From Gymnodinialimonas sp. 202GB13-11 (lineage in GTDB: Bacteria; Pseudomonadota; Alphaproteobacteria; Rhodobacterales; Rhodobacteraceae), in contig NZ_JBFRBH010000001.1 of assembly GCF_040932485.1 (NCBI RefSeq), positions 3,026,212-3,090,211 on the forward strand: a DNA stretch of 64,000 nt, read 5' to 3'. A program made the translations under genes and the position numbers. The notes under the pieces were generated by a model that made no database searches, was not told where the DNA came from, and saw only the letters and a program-made list of their open reading frames with translations. Positions 16,362 to 23,739 of this stretch are shown piece after piece (the first letter of the stretch is position 1; each line of letters starts with the position of its first letter).

Positions 16362-16919
16362 ATGGTCCGCAAAATCCTGATCACCGCCGCTTACCTCGCC
16401 GCAAGCTTGGGTGCAAATATCGCCAGCGCGCAGGACCTGTCTGGCCTGCTGACCGGAGAGATGCGCGGGCTGGCCGTGCACGAAACGCCAACCGACGCCT
16501 CGGCGCTGCCGTTCGAATTGGCCGATGGGTCCGAAGCCAGCCTGGCTTTGTACCAGGGCCAGTATGTGCTGCTGAACTTCTGGGCCACTTGGTGCGCGCC
16601 CTGCCGGGAAGAGATGCCGTCGCTGCAAAACCTGCAAACCGAACTGGGCGGCGACAGCTTCCGGGTGGTGACGTTGGCCACTGGCCGCAACCCGCCACAA
16701 GCCATCCAGCGCTTCTTCGATGAAATTGGCGTTACCAACCTGCCGCAACACCGCGATATCAACCAACAGATCGCCCGCGAGATGGGGATCTTTGGCCTGC
16801 CCATCACCGTCATCCTGAACCCCGAAGGTCAGGAAATCGCCCGCCTGCGCGGTGATGCGCATTGGGACAGCCCTGAGGCCATCGCCGTCATCGAGGCCCT
16901 GATCAGCGGCGAAAGCTGA
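16362..16919 (+). CDS. TlpA-like periplasmic thiol-disulfide oxidoreductase
   Basis: A 185-residue exported thioredoxin-fold protein. A signal peptide ([20 protein letters not shown]) is followed by the active site [13 protein letters not shown] (C78-A-P-C81), and the cis-Pro loop is [12 protein letters not shown]. Proteins of this type reduce disulfides in the periplasm, often for cytochrome c maturation. No ccm genes are adjacent; its divergent pairing with argH is a common Rhodobacterales arrangement as far as I recall. AAAAAGGA lies upstream of the ATG. Confidence 0.87.
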   Translation: MVRKILITAAYLAASLGANIASAQDLSGLLTGEMRGLAVHETPTDASALPFELADGSEASLALYQGQYVLLNFWATWCAPCREEMPSLQNLQTELGGDSFRVVTLATGRNPPQAIQRFFDEIGVTNLPQHRDINQQIAREMGIFGLPITVILNPEGQEIARLRGDAHWDSPEAIAVIEALISGES

Positions 16920-16955
16920 CGGCGCACTCCTCCGATCTTCGATCGTCCCCACAGC

Positions 16956-16978
16956 GCATCTTTGTTCTGAAAATATGC
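16956..16978. repeat. Dispersed 23-bp intergenic repeat, copy 1
   Basis: It begins GCATCTTTGTTC and ends AAATATGC, with GCAT/ATGC ends complementary. It matches a copy at 20807-20829 at 20 of 23 positions, the difference being three adjacent bases in the middle. Both copies lie just beyond gene ends. Confidence 0.6.
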
Positions 16979-16993
16979 CTGGGGACGCCCAAA

Positions 16994-17017
16994 GGTTGGG
17001 GGGCAGCGCCCCCAACC
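16994..17017. terminator. Hairpin between convergent tlpA-like and tag genes
   Basis: GGTTGGGGG and CCCCCAACC form a perfect 9-bp GC-rich stem with a 6-base loop. No long T-tract follows on either strand. It sits between two convergent genes and probably terminates both, or blocks read-through; it could equally be part of the repeat unit that begins at 16956. Confidence 0.5.
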
Positions 17018-17066
17018 CGCGGGACGGCGGGAGGGGCGAAGGCATCAGCCGAGCGTCTCCCCGTCC

Positions 17067-17651
17067 TTAGCGCGCCATTCGCGCAACCTCATCATGGCGA
17101 AAACACCCAACCAAATGGTCGTTGACGACCCCCGTTGCTTCCAACCAGGCATATACTATCGTCGGCCCGCAAAACCGGAACCCCGCCTTCTTCATGTCCT
17201 TTGACATCCGCTCGGACAGCGGCGTTTTCGGTGGCACCTCCTCCAGTGTGCGAAACGTATTCCGCAGCGGCTTGCCATCGAAATAGTCCCAAACAAACGC
17301 ATCGAACCCGCCGCGCGCCTCCATCGCCTGCCAGGCTTTCGCGTTGGCAATGGCTGCCTCGATCTTCCCGCGATGCCGCACGATCCCCGCATTCTGCAAG
17401 AGCCGCTCCACGTCACGCTCGCCCCAGTTTGCGATGGTATTGGGGTCAAACCCCTCGAACGCCGCCCGAAAAGCCTCGCGTTTGCGCAGGATGGTGAGCC
17501 ACGCCAACCCGGCTTGAAACCCATCGAGGATCAGCTTCTCCCACAAGGCCCGGCTGTCATATTCCGGCACACCCCATTCCGTGTCGTGATAGGCCACATA
17601 GTCAGAGGCTGTCCCGCACCATCCGCAACGCCCTTGCATGTCGTCCACCAT
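17067..17651 (-). CDS. tag: DNA-3-methyladenine glycosylase I
   Basis: Base-excision repair enzyme that removes 3-methyladenine. It carries the zinc-binding cysteines and histidines at both ends (RCGWCGTASDYVAYHDTEWG near the N-terminus; HLVGCFRH at the C-terminus), the segment LILDGFQAGLAW and the substrate-pocket region GFRFCGPTIVYAWLEA. About 194 residues, as usual for Tag. Start ATG ending at 17651 is chosen; a shorter form beginning at MQGRCGW is also possible. Confidence 0.94.
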   Translation of the reverse strand: MVDDMQGRCGWCGTASDYVAYHDTEWGVPEYDSRALWEKLILDGFQAGLAWLTILRKREAFRAAFEGFDPNTIANWGERDVERLLQNAGIVRHRGKIEAAIANAKAWQAMEARGGFDAFVWDYFDGKPLRNTFRTLEEVPPKTPLSERMSKDMKKAGFRFCGPTIVYAWLEATGVVNDHLVGCFRHDEVARMAR

Positions 17652-17753
17652 CACCACTTTCCCCGCATTTTTCGCGAATACCGTTTTTCACCCTTCTTTA
17701 AGAGCCTGCCCGTCACAACTGCAAAGTCGATCGTGAGATTCTTTCGGAGTGGG

Positions 17754-18587
17754 ATGATGCCCGATAATCGCGTTGAGCTGGTGGAACCCGGCATGGAAAG
17801 CCCGCTGGACGCTGCAATCTCACAGCGCGACCGAGGGACATTGGCGATGGTCGAACAGGCCCTCGCGCGCGGCGATGCGCGCCTGGCCTACCAACCCATC
17901 ATGCGCGCCGATGGCAAAGGCATCGCCTTTTTCGAAGGGCTGATCCGCGTGCTGGATGAAACCGGTCGCGTCATCCCAGCCCGCGATTTCATGGGCGCGG
18001 TCGAAGACAGTGACATCGGCCGCCAGATCGACTGCACCGCTCTCAGCATCGGGCTTGAAGCACTCAAAGCCCACCCGACGCTGCGCCTCTCCATCAATAT
18101 GTCCGCGCGCTCCGTTGGCTATCCACGCTGGATGAAGACGTTGCGCAGCTATTTGGCAAACCATCCAACGATCGTGGAACGCCTGATCCTCGAAATCACC
18201 GAGAGCTCGGTGATGATCATGCCAGAAATCGTCGCGATTTTTATGGAAGATCTTCAGGATAAAGGGATCACATTCGCCCTTGATGATTTCGGTGCGGGCT
18301 ACACGGCTTTCCGCTATTTCAAGACCTTCTACTTCGACATCCTGAAGATCGACGGCCAATTTTCCCGCAACGTGGCACAGGATCCTGACAATCAGGTCCT
18401 GAGCGAGGCCCTGATCTCCTTGGCCCGGCATTTCGACATGCTCGTCGTGTCCGAAGCGGTCGAAAATGCCGCTGATGCCGCATGGCTGGCTAAGGCCGGC
18501 GTGGACTGCCTGCAAGGCTATTACTACGGCGCGCCCTCCATGCGCTTGCCCGATCTGACCGGTTCGGTGATGGCCAAATCTGCCTGA
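17754..18587 (+). CDS. EAL domain protein, stand-alone (putative cyclic-di-GMP phosphodiesterase)
   Basis: A 277-residue protein that is almost entirely an EAL domain. The signature reads E61-G-L instead of EAL, but the residues known to bind metal and substrate appear intact: E61, N115 (SINMS), E147 (EITES), D177-D178 (LDDFGAGY), K198 (KID), E234/E237 (SEAVEN) and Q254 (LQGYYYG). It should therefore hydrolyse c-di-GMP. No sensor or membrane domain is present. ATG at 17754 or 17757 follows GGAG; a far longer in-frame reading overlaps tag and is rejected. Confidence 0.85.
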   Translation: MMPDNRVELVEPGMESPLDAAISQRDRGTLAMVEQALARGDARLAYQPIMRADGKGIAFFEGLIRVLDETGRVIPARDFMGAVEDSDIGRQIDCTALSIGLEALKAHPTLRLSINMSARSVGYPRWMKTLRSYLANHPTIVERLILEITESSVMIMPEIVAIFMEDLQDKGITFALDDFGAGYTAFRYFKTFYFDILKIDGQFSRNVAQDPDNQVLSEALISLARHFDMLVVSEAVENAADAAWLAKAGVDCLQGYYYGAPSMRLPDLTGSVMAKSA

Positions 18588-18757
18588 TCCCACACCTCCA
18601 AGCTCTGCAATCGGCGCATATCCGCCCTTATATTATTGCCTGAGACACTGTGTCGGTTGCCCACCCCTACCCCTGACCCTTATGACGCACCGCAGCATAA
18701 GCATGCGGTCGGGCCTTCACGCTTTGCCCTGACCCGGACAGGAAAGGACACCTCAAT

Positions 18758-19933
18758 ATGACCAATGTCGTCATCGCCTCCGCCGCCCGTACACCGGTCG
18801 GTAGCTTCCTCGGCTCCTTCGCCAACACGCCAGCACACGACCTCGGCAAAGCCGTGATCGAGGCTGTGGTGGATCGCGCAGGCGTCGACAAGGCAGAGGT
18901 GTCCGAGACCATTCTTGGACAAGTTCTTACCGCCGCCCAGGGCCAGAATCCCGCCCGCCAGGCCCACATCAATGCAGGCCTCCCGCAGGAAGCCGCCGCA
19001 TGGGGCATCAACCAGGTCTGCGGCTCGGGCCTGCGCGCCGTGGCGCTTGGCGCCCAGCACATCCAGCTTGGCGATGCCGCCATCGTCGTCGCCGGCGGCC
19101 AGGAAAACATGTCCATGTCCCCCCATGCCGCTGCCCTCCGCCAGGGCCAGAAGATGGGTGACATGAAGTATATCGACACGATGATCCGTGACGGTCTGTG
19201 GGATGCCTTCAACGGCTACCACATGGGCCAGACGGCTGAGAACGTTGCCGAGAAATGGCAGATCTCGCGTGAGCAGCAGGACGAATTCGCCGTCGCCTCG
19301 CAGAACAAAGCAGAAGCCGCGCAAAAGGCCGGCAAATTCGCCGATGAAATCACCTCCGTGATCGTCCCCAACCGCAAAGGCGACATCACCGTCGATCAGG
19401 ATGAATACATCCGCCACGGCGCCACGATGGAAGCGATGCAGAAACTGCGCCCCGCCTTCACCAAGGACGGCTCCGTCACCGCCGCCAACGCCTCCGGCCT
19501 GAACGACGGCGCGGCCGCCACGCTCCTGATGTCCGCAGACGACGCCGAAAAGCGGGGCATCCAACCGCTCGCCCGCATCGCCTCCTATGCGACCGCAGGC
19601 CTCGACCCGTCGATCATGGGCGTCGGCCCGATCTACGCCTCGCGCAAAGCGCTGGATAAGGCAGGCTGGAAGGTCGAAGACCTCGACCTGGTGGAAGCCA
19701 ACGAAGCCTTCGCCGCGCAGGCCTGCGCCGTGAACAAGGACATGGGCTGGGATCCGGCCATCGTGAACGTGAACGGCGGCGCCATCGCCATCGGCCACCC
19801 GATCGGCGCCTCCGGCTGCCGCGTTCTGAACACTCTGTTGTTTGAGATGCAGCGCCGCGACGCCAAGAAGGGCCTCGCCACGCTTTGCATCGGTGGCGGC
19901 ATGGGCGTCGCCCTCTGTGTCGAGCGCGACTGA
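18758..19933 (+). CDS. phaA: Acetyl-CoA acetyltransferase (beta-ketothiolase)
   Basis: Condenses two acetyl-CoA to acetoacetyl-CoA, the first step of polyhydroxybutyrate synthesis and of the ethylmalonyl-CoA pathway. The 391-residue protein has the nucleophile C88 ([10 protein letters not shown]), the [14 protein letters not shown] histidine loop and the C-terminal CIGGGMG cysteine. The thiolase family length is normal. phaB follows 93 bp later, but a perfect terminator lies between them. The upstream 170 bp includes the palindrome GACACTGTGTC at 18644-18654. Confidence 0.95.
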   Translation: MTNVVIASAARTPVGSFLGSFANTPAHDLGKAVIEAVVDRAGVDKAEVSETILGQVLTAAQGQNPARQAHINAGLPQEAAAWGINQVCGSGLRAVALGAQHIQLGDAAIVVAGGQENMSMSPHAAALRQGQKMGDMKYIDTMIRDGLWDAFNGYHMGQTAENVAEKWQISREQQDEFAVASQNKAEAAQKAGKFADEITSVIVPNRKGDITVDQDEYIRHGATMEAMQKLRPAFTKDGSVTAANASGLNDGAAATLLMSADDAEKRGIQPLARIASYATAGLDPSIMGVGPIYASRKALDKAGWKVEDLDLVEANEAFAAQACAVNKDMGWDPAIVNVNGGAIAIGHPIGASGCRVLNTLLFEMQRRDAKKGLATLCIGGGMGVALCVERD

Positions 19934-19945
19934 TCAGATCAACAC

Positions 19946-19985
19946 GAAACGGCTGCGCAATATAATTGCGCAGCCGTTTCTATTT
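19946..19985 (+). terminator. Strong hairpin between phaA and phaB
   Basis: GAAACGGCTGCGCAA and TTGCGCAGCCGTTTC form a perfect 15-bp stem around TATAA, followed by TATTTCG. It begins 13 bp after the phaA stop. It should terminate or strongly attenuate read-through into phaB, or protect the phaA transcript 3' end. Confidence 0.8.
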
Positions 19986-20026
19986 CGCTAACAAGATTTC
20001 AATAATACCCAAAAGGAGAGACAGAC

Positions 20027-20749
20027 ATGGGACGAGTCGCACTGGTCACCGGCGGCAGCCGCGGAATCGGCGAAGCCATTTCTAAGGCCCTGCAGGCCGA
20101 GGGCTACACGGTCGCCGCCACCTACGCGGGCAACGATGAAGCCGCAGCTAAGTTCACCGCGGAAACCGGCATCAAGACCTACAAGTGGAACGTCGCCGAC
20201 TACGACAGCTCCAAAGCGGGCATCGAACAGGTCGAAGCCGACCTCGGCCCGATCGAAGTGGTTGTCGCCAATGCCGGTATCACCCGCGATGCGCCCTTCC
20301 ACAAGATGACGCCCGAGCAGTGGCATCAGGTCATCGACACGAACCTCACCGGTGTCTTCAACACCGTCCACCCGATCTGGCCCGGCATGCGCGAACGCAA
20401 GTTCGGCCGCGTCATCGTGATCTCTTCGATCAACGGCCAAAAGGGCCAGTTCGCCCAGGTCAACTACGCCGCCACGAAAGCGGGGGACCTCGGCATCGTG
20501 AAATCCCTCGCCCAGGAAGGCGCGCGCGCCGGCATCACCGCCAACGCGATCTGCCCCGGCTACATCGCGACAGAGATGGTAATGGCCGTGCCTGAGAAGG
20601 TGCGCGAATCGATCATCGGCCAGATCCCCGCAGGCCGGCTGGGCGAGCCTCAGGAAATCGCGCGCTGCGTCTGCTTCCTCGCCTCCGATGACAGCGGCTT
20701 CATCAACGGCTCGACGATCTCCGCCAACGGCGCGCAGTTCTTCGTCTGA
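20027..20749 (+). CDS. phaB: Acetoacetyl-CoA reductase
   Basis: NADPH-dependent reduction of acetoacetyl-CoA to (R)-3-hydroxybutyryl-CoA. A 240-residue short-chain dehydrogenase: cofactor loop TGGSRGIGEAI, structural NAG (VVANAGITRDA), catalytic Ser in VISSINGQ, and Y-x3-K as NYAATKAG. The region FHKMTPEQWHQVIDTNLTGV and the C-terminal INGSTISANGAQFF are typical of PhaB. AAAAGGAGAG lies before the ATG. PHB synthase (phaC) is not in the window. Confidence 0.94.
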   Translation: MGRVALVTGGSRGIGEAISKALQAEGYTVAATYAGNDEAAAKFTAETGIKTYKWNVADYDSSKAGIEQVEADLGPIEVVVANAGITRDAPFHKMTPEQWHQVIDTNLTGVFNTVHPIWPGMRERKFGRVIVISSINGQKGQFAQVNYAATKAGDLGIVKSLAQEGARAGITANAICPGYIATEMVMAVPEKVRESIIGQIPAGRLGEPQEIARCVCFLASDDSGFINGSTISANGAQFFV

Positions 20750-20770
20750 ACCGACTTGAATAAAACACAA

Positions 20771-20801
20771 AAGGCCTCCGCTCACCCGCGGGGGCCTTTT
20801 T
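20771..20801 (+). terminator. Intrinsic terminator after phaB
   Basis: AAGGCCTCCGC and GCGGGGGCCTT pair over 11 bp (one T-G) around a 6-base loop and run into a TTTTT tract, 22 bp after the phaB stop. Confidence 0.85.
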
Positions 20802-20806
20802 CGTCC

Positions 20807-20829
20807 GCATCTTTGTTCCATAAATATGC
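20807..20829. repeat. Dispersed 23-bp intergenic repeat, copy 2
   Basis: Same start (GCATCTTTGTTC) and end (AAATATGC) as the copy at 16956-16978; 20 of 23 positions agree. It lies directly after the phaB terminator. Confidence 0.6.
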
Positions 20830-20872
20830 ATCACCCCTCACTGCTGCCAGAAACTCCCCATCCCACGCACGA

Positions 20873-20925
20873 CCTCAGGGTCGGCGGGCGGGGGCGGGTG
20901 GGTGGGACGCACGGCGACCCTGAGG
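20873..20925. repeat. Inverted repeat enclosing a G-quadruplex motif
   Basis: CCTCAGGGTCG (20873-20883) and CGACCCTGAGG (20915-20925) are perfect 11-bp complementary arms. The 31-base loop contains five G-runs of 3, 5, 3, 3 and 3 guanines separated by single bases (20886-20906), a classic tight-loop quadruplex motif on the plus strand. The element ends 38 bp before the EamA transporter start. No protein-coding potential is seen here. Confidence 0.7.
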
Positions 20926-20963
20926 CCCTGTCCAACCCGACTGAACTCTCCTAAACCAACTCC

Positions 20964-21839
20964 ATGACCCGCCGCACCGCGACATCCATCGGCTTCATCG
21001 CTGTCCTGCTTTGGGCGCTCCTCGCGCTGTTCACGATCGGTACAGCCCCGGTCCCACCCTTCCAACTCAACGCCATGACCTTCGCGGTCGGCGGTACAAT
21101 CGGCCTTGGTTGGGTGACGGCAACAAACGGCTGGCCTCGCCTCCGAACCGTCCCGCTGCACGTCTACATCCTCGGAACGATCGGCCTCTTCGGCTACCAC
21201 GCGCTCTATTTCAGCGCGCTCCGCCTCGCCCCACCAGCAGAAGCGAGCCTCATCGCCTATCTCTGGCCGCTCTTCATCGTTCTCTTCTCCGGCCTTCTTC
21301 CGGGCGAACGCTTGGGCCTTCTGCATATCCTAGGCGCCCTCATCGCCTTTGCAGGGGCCGCGCTTCTCATCGCGCCAGACGCCAACGGCTTCACCGGCGG
21401 CGCAGGCCTTATCCTCGCAGGCCTCTGCGCTCTCACATGGTCCGGCTACTCGGTGCTGTCCCGGTCGTTCGGTGCGGTCCCCACGGACAGCGTCGCCGTC
21501 TTCTGCATCCTCACAGCACTGCTCTCCGTGCCTCTGCACCTGATGCTGGAACAAACCCAATGGCCCGCAGACGCGCTCGGCTGGAGCGCAGTTCTCGCCC
21601 TCGGCCTCGGCCCAGTCGGGCTGGCGTTTTACGTCTGGGATGTGGGGGTCAAGGCAGGGGACATTCAGCTATTGGGCGTCGCAAGTTACGCGGCCCCGCT
21701 TCTGTCGACCCTGATCCTTGTCATCGTGGGGGTAGCGTCAGCCTCCCTCACCCTTCTTCTTGCTGCCGCCCTAATCGCAGGCGGAGCAGGGCTGGCCGCT
21801 TACGGCTCAGCCAGGGCTCAGCGCAGCGCGCCGAGATAG
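20964..21839 (+). CDS. EamA/DMT superfamily transporter
   Basis: A 291-residue inner-membrane protein with ten predicted helices in two EamA repeats (first GFIAVLLWALLALFTIG, second LILAGLCALTWSGYSVLS). The substrate of this drug/metabolite family member is unknown. The upstream 38-91 bp holds an inverted repeat with a G-quadruplex motif. Its last 22 bp overlap, antisense, the end of a tiny gene on the other strand. Confidence 0.85.
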   Translation: MTRRTATSIGFIAVLLWALLALFTIGTAPVPPFQLNAMTFAVGGTIGLGWVTATNGWPRLRTVPLHVYILGTIGLFGYHALYFSALRLAPPAEASLIAYLWPLFIVLFSGLLPGERLGLLHILGALIAFAGAALLIAPDANGFTGGAGLILAGLCALTWSGYSVLSRSFGAVPTDSVAVFCILTALLSVPLHLMLEQTQWPADALGWSAVLALGLGPVGLAFYVWDVGVKAGDIQLLGVASYAAPLLSTLILVIVGVASASLTLLLAAALIAGGAGLAAYGSARAQRSAPR

Positions 21840-21925
21840 CCCATCAAACGCGCCATATCGCGTGCTTCATTTGCACGGCGGGCGGCGGCCATCGCCGATA
21901 CACGGCGCACATAAGTAAAGAGCAT
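21818..21925 (-). CDS. Tiny basic protein A (35 residues)
   Basis: A 35-residue protein, MLFTYVRRVSAMAAARRANE followed by ARDMARLMGYLGALR: strongly basic, amphipathic and helical. A good AGAGAGGG site lies about 9 bases before the ATG. It resembles the short Arg-rich proteins of the DUF1127/RSP_7527 type common in Rhodobacterales, but similarity at this length is weak. It is the last of three tandem small genes on this strand. Confidence 0.5.
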   Translation of the reverse strand: MLFTYVRRVSAMAAARRANEARDMARLMGYLGALR

Positions 21926-22024
21926 TTTAATCGACCCTCTCTGATCCTGAGGCATAACGGGGAAGAGCCCGTCCCTTACACCCAAGAACCGGCCCACCCA
22001 ATTGCCAATTTCGAATAGCTGGTA

Positions 22025-22165
22025 TCAGCTGGCTGCAACCCGTGTGGCTGCCCCATCTGCGCGACCCATGACGCGCATCCAGACCGAACGGACGTACGCA
22101 CGCCGCGCGGCGCGGGCCTCAGCCACGACGGTGTTGAATCCAGGGTCGCAATAGAACTCATACAT
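22025..22165 (-). CDS. Tiny basic protein B (46 residues)
   Basis: A 46-residue protein beginning MYEFYCDPGFNTVVAEARAA, then RRAYVRSVWMRVMGR. An acidic/aromatic N-terminus is followed by a basic amphipathic helix, the layout I associate with RSP_7526/7527-type small proteins. AGGTG lies 6 bases before the ATG. Its segment V-x-x-EARAARRAYVRSVW parallels AITRAHAERGKILGEVW of protein C, suggesting the two are paralogues. Confidence 0.55.
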   Translation of the reverse strand: MYEFYCDPGFNTVVAEARAARRAYVRSVWMRVMGRADGAATRVAAS

Positions 22166-22269
22166 GATGCACCTGTTTAGACGATTGAAGCGGTATGCGC
22201 CTATAAGTATGTGCTTTCGGCGCATTTAGAATTGCATTCTGTGCAACCCCGCTTCCCGTCTCGTGGCCC

Positions 22270-22383
22270 TTAGCGGCGGCCCGTCAGAAAGCTCCAGACT
22301 TCGCCCAGGATCTTGCCACGCTCAGCATGGGCGCGGGTGATGGCGTTGCGGGCGGCAGGGTTGGTTGTGTTGTCGAAAAACAT
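22270..22383 (-). CDS. Tiny basic protein C (37 residues)
   Basis: A 37-residue protein, MFFDNTTNPAARNAITRAHA then ERGKILGEVWSFLTGRR. The same plan as protein B: short acidic start, Ala/Arg-rich helix, and a V-W-x-x-L/M-x-GR ending. GAGG lies 7 bases before the ATG. It is first of the three tandem small genes and divergent from the LysR gene, 107 bp away, so LysR control is plausible. Confidence 0.55.
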   Translation of the reverse strand: MFFDNTTNPAARNAITRAHAERGKILGEVWSFLTGRR

Positions 22384-22465
22384 CTTTAACCTCATTGGTA
22401 TCTTTTGGCTGTTGAAGGATATTTGGGGCGCCACCCGCATTTTCACAAACGAGACTTTCCATTCC

Positions 22466-22490
22466 TTCAGTCAAGCGATACTTAACTGAA
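22466..22490. promoter_or_regulatory. Near-perfect inverted repeat abutting the lysR start codon
   Basis: TTCAGTCAAG and CTTAACTGAA flank CGATA; nine of ten arm positions are complementary. The right arm touches the ATG at 22491 and occupies the place of a ribosome site. It fits the long dyads bound by LysR proteins and suggests autorepression plus control of the divergent small genes (inference). Confidence 0.65.
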
Positions 22491-23438
22491 ATGTCCGATC
22501 GCCTTCCGCCCCTCACCGCCCTTCGCGCATTCGACGCTGCCGCCCGCCATATGAGCTTCTCCAAGGCCGCTGCCGAATTGAACGTGACCCCCGCCGCCCT
22601 GTCCTTCCAGATCAAGTCGTTGGAAGAACATCTGGAAGCGCCGCTGTTCCGCCGCCTCAACCGCGCGGTGGATTTGACCGATGCAGGCCGCGCCCTCGCG
22701 CCGGGGGCGGCCGATGGCTTCACTGCGCTGTCCGCCGCCTGGCGTGCCGCCCGCCGCACCGTCGATCAATCCACACTCACCGTCACCGCAGGCCCCGCCT
22801 TCACCGCCAAATGGCTCGCCCCGCGCCTCTTCACCTTTGCCGAAGAGCATCCGGGCATCGAACTCCGCTTTTCCGCCACGCTGCGGATCATGGACTTCAC
22901 GCGTGACGATGTGGACGTCGCCATCCGCTTCGGCTTCCCACGAGAGGAGGAGGGGCTGTTTTCCCGCAAGGTGATGGACGAGTGGCTCACCCCGATGATG
23001 AGCCCGGCGCTGGCCGAACAATTCCCCGCCCCCTCAGACCTCGCCCGCGCGCCGCTTCTGCACCAGGACGACACCGCAGGCTTCAAACCCGCCTTCGACT
23101 GGGCCGCATGGTTCCGCGCCGCCGGTCTGCCGCCGCGGTTCGCGTCGGGCACACGGTTCAGTCAGGCGGACCACGCCATCGACGCGGCAATCGCCGGCGG
23201 TGGGGTTGTTCTGGGCAGGATTTCACTGGCCGAAGGCGATCTGCGCGAAGGGCGGCTCGTCGCCCCCTACAAGATCGGCCTTAGGACCGAGGCGCAGTAT
23301 CGCTTTGTCTGCCCGGAAGGGTCCGAGCATCGCCCGCAAGTGCGCGCATTCCTCGATTTCCTTGAGACCCACACAGAGGCGCTCAAGACCTATCGGGACG
23401 GTATGTCGTTCGTGGACGCAGCCGAGGTTGCCGAATAA
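22491..23438 (+). CDS. LysR family transcriptional regulator (GcvA-like)
   Basis: A 315-residue regulator. The N-terminal winged helix (LTALRAFDAAARHMSFSKAA, then NVTPAALSFQIKSLEEHL) is that of GcvA-type LysR proteins. The C-terminal part (TVTAGPAFTAKWLAPRLFTF, then DDVDVAIRFG) is the periplasmic-binding-like effector domain. The effector is unknown. No ribosome site is visible because a 25-bp dyad directly precedes the start. Divergent from three tiny genes, which are the closest potential targets. Confidence 0.9.
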   Translation: MSDRLPPLTALRAFDAAARHMSFSKAAAELNVTPAALSFQIKSLEEHLEAPLFRRLNRAVDLTDAGRALAPGAADGFTALSAAWRAARRTVDQSTLTVTAGPAFTAKWLAPRLFTFAEEHPGIELRFSATLRIMDFTRDDVDVAIRFGFPREEEGLFSRKVMDEWLTPMMSPALAEQFPAPSDLARAPLLHQDDTAGFKPAFDWAAWFRAAGLPPRFASGTRFSQADHAIDAAIAGGGVVLGRISLAEGDLREGRLVAPYKIGLRTEAQYRFVCPEGSEHRPQVRAFLDFLETHTEALKTYRDGMSFVDAAEVAE

Positions 23439-23467
23439 CGCGGCCATCCCCGGCCAGCGTCACCGCA

Positions 23468-23632
23468 TCAGCTGTCGAGCCGCGCGATTTCTTCCTTGAG
23501 GCGAAGCTTCTCTTTTTTCAGCTCACGGATGATCAGATCATCCGTGGCAGGGCTCCGCTGGCTTTCCTCGACCTTGGCCGAGAGGGTGGCGTGCTTCTTC
23601 TTAAGTTCCTGAAGATGGGCGCCTAGCGACAT
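23468..23632 (-). CDS. YdcH/DUF465 family small protein
   Basis: A 54-residue coiled-coil protein starting MSLGAHLQELKKKHATLSAK and ending LKKEKLRLKEEIARLDS, the hallmark of DUF465 (YdcH). Its function is not established. GAGGAG lies 7 bases upstream of the ATG ending at 23632; longer in-frame readings have no such site. It converges with lysR across 29 bp. Confidence 0.87.
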   Translation of the reverse strand: MSLGAHLQELKKKHATLSAKVEESQRSPATDDLIIRELKKEKLRLKEEIARLDS

Positions 23633-23739
23633 ATGAGTCTCCTCTCGATGTGGAATGTGAACGATCCAAGTGCAGCACAAAAACGCCTTCATGTCACGTT
23701 CGGCAAAGCCGTTCGATAAAAAGCTTGGCACTTAATAGG

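Noticed and set aside
17373-18587. Long EAL-protein reading frame overlapping tag
   Set aside because: The N-terminal extension is antisense to tag and low-complexity; a ribosome site lies just before 17754.
18644-18654. GACACTGTGTC as a PhaR site upstream of phaA
   Set aside because: A short palindrome with no match to a known PhaR consensus that I can verify; too weak to call.
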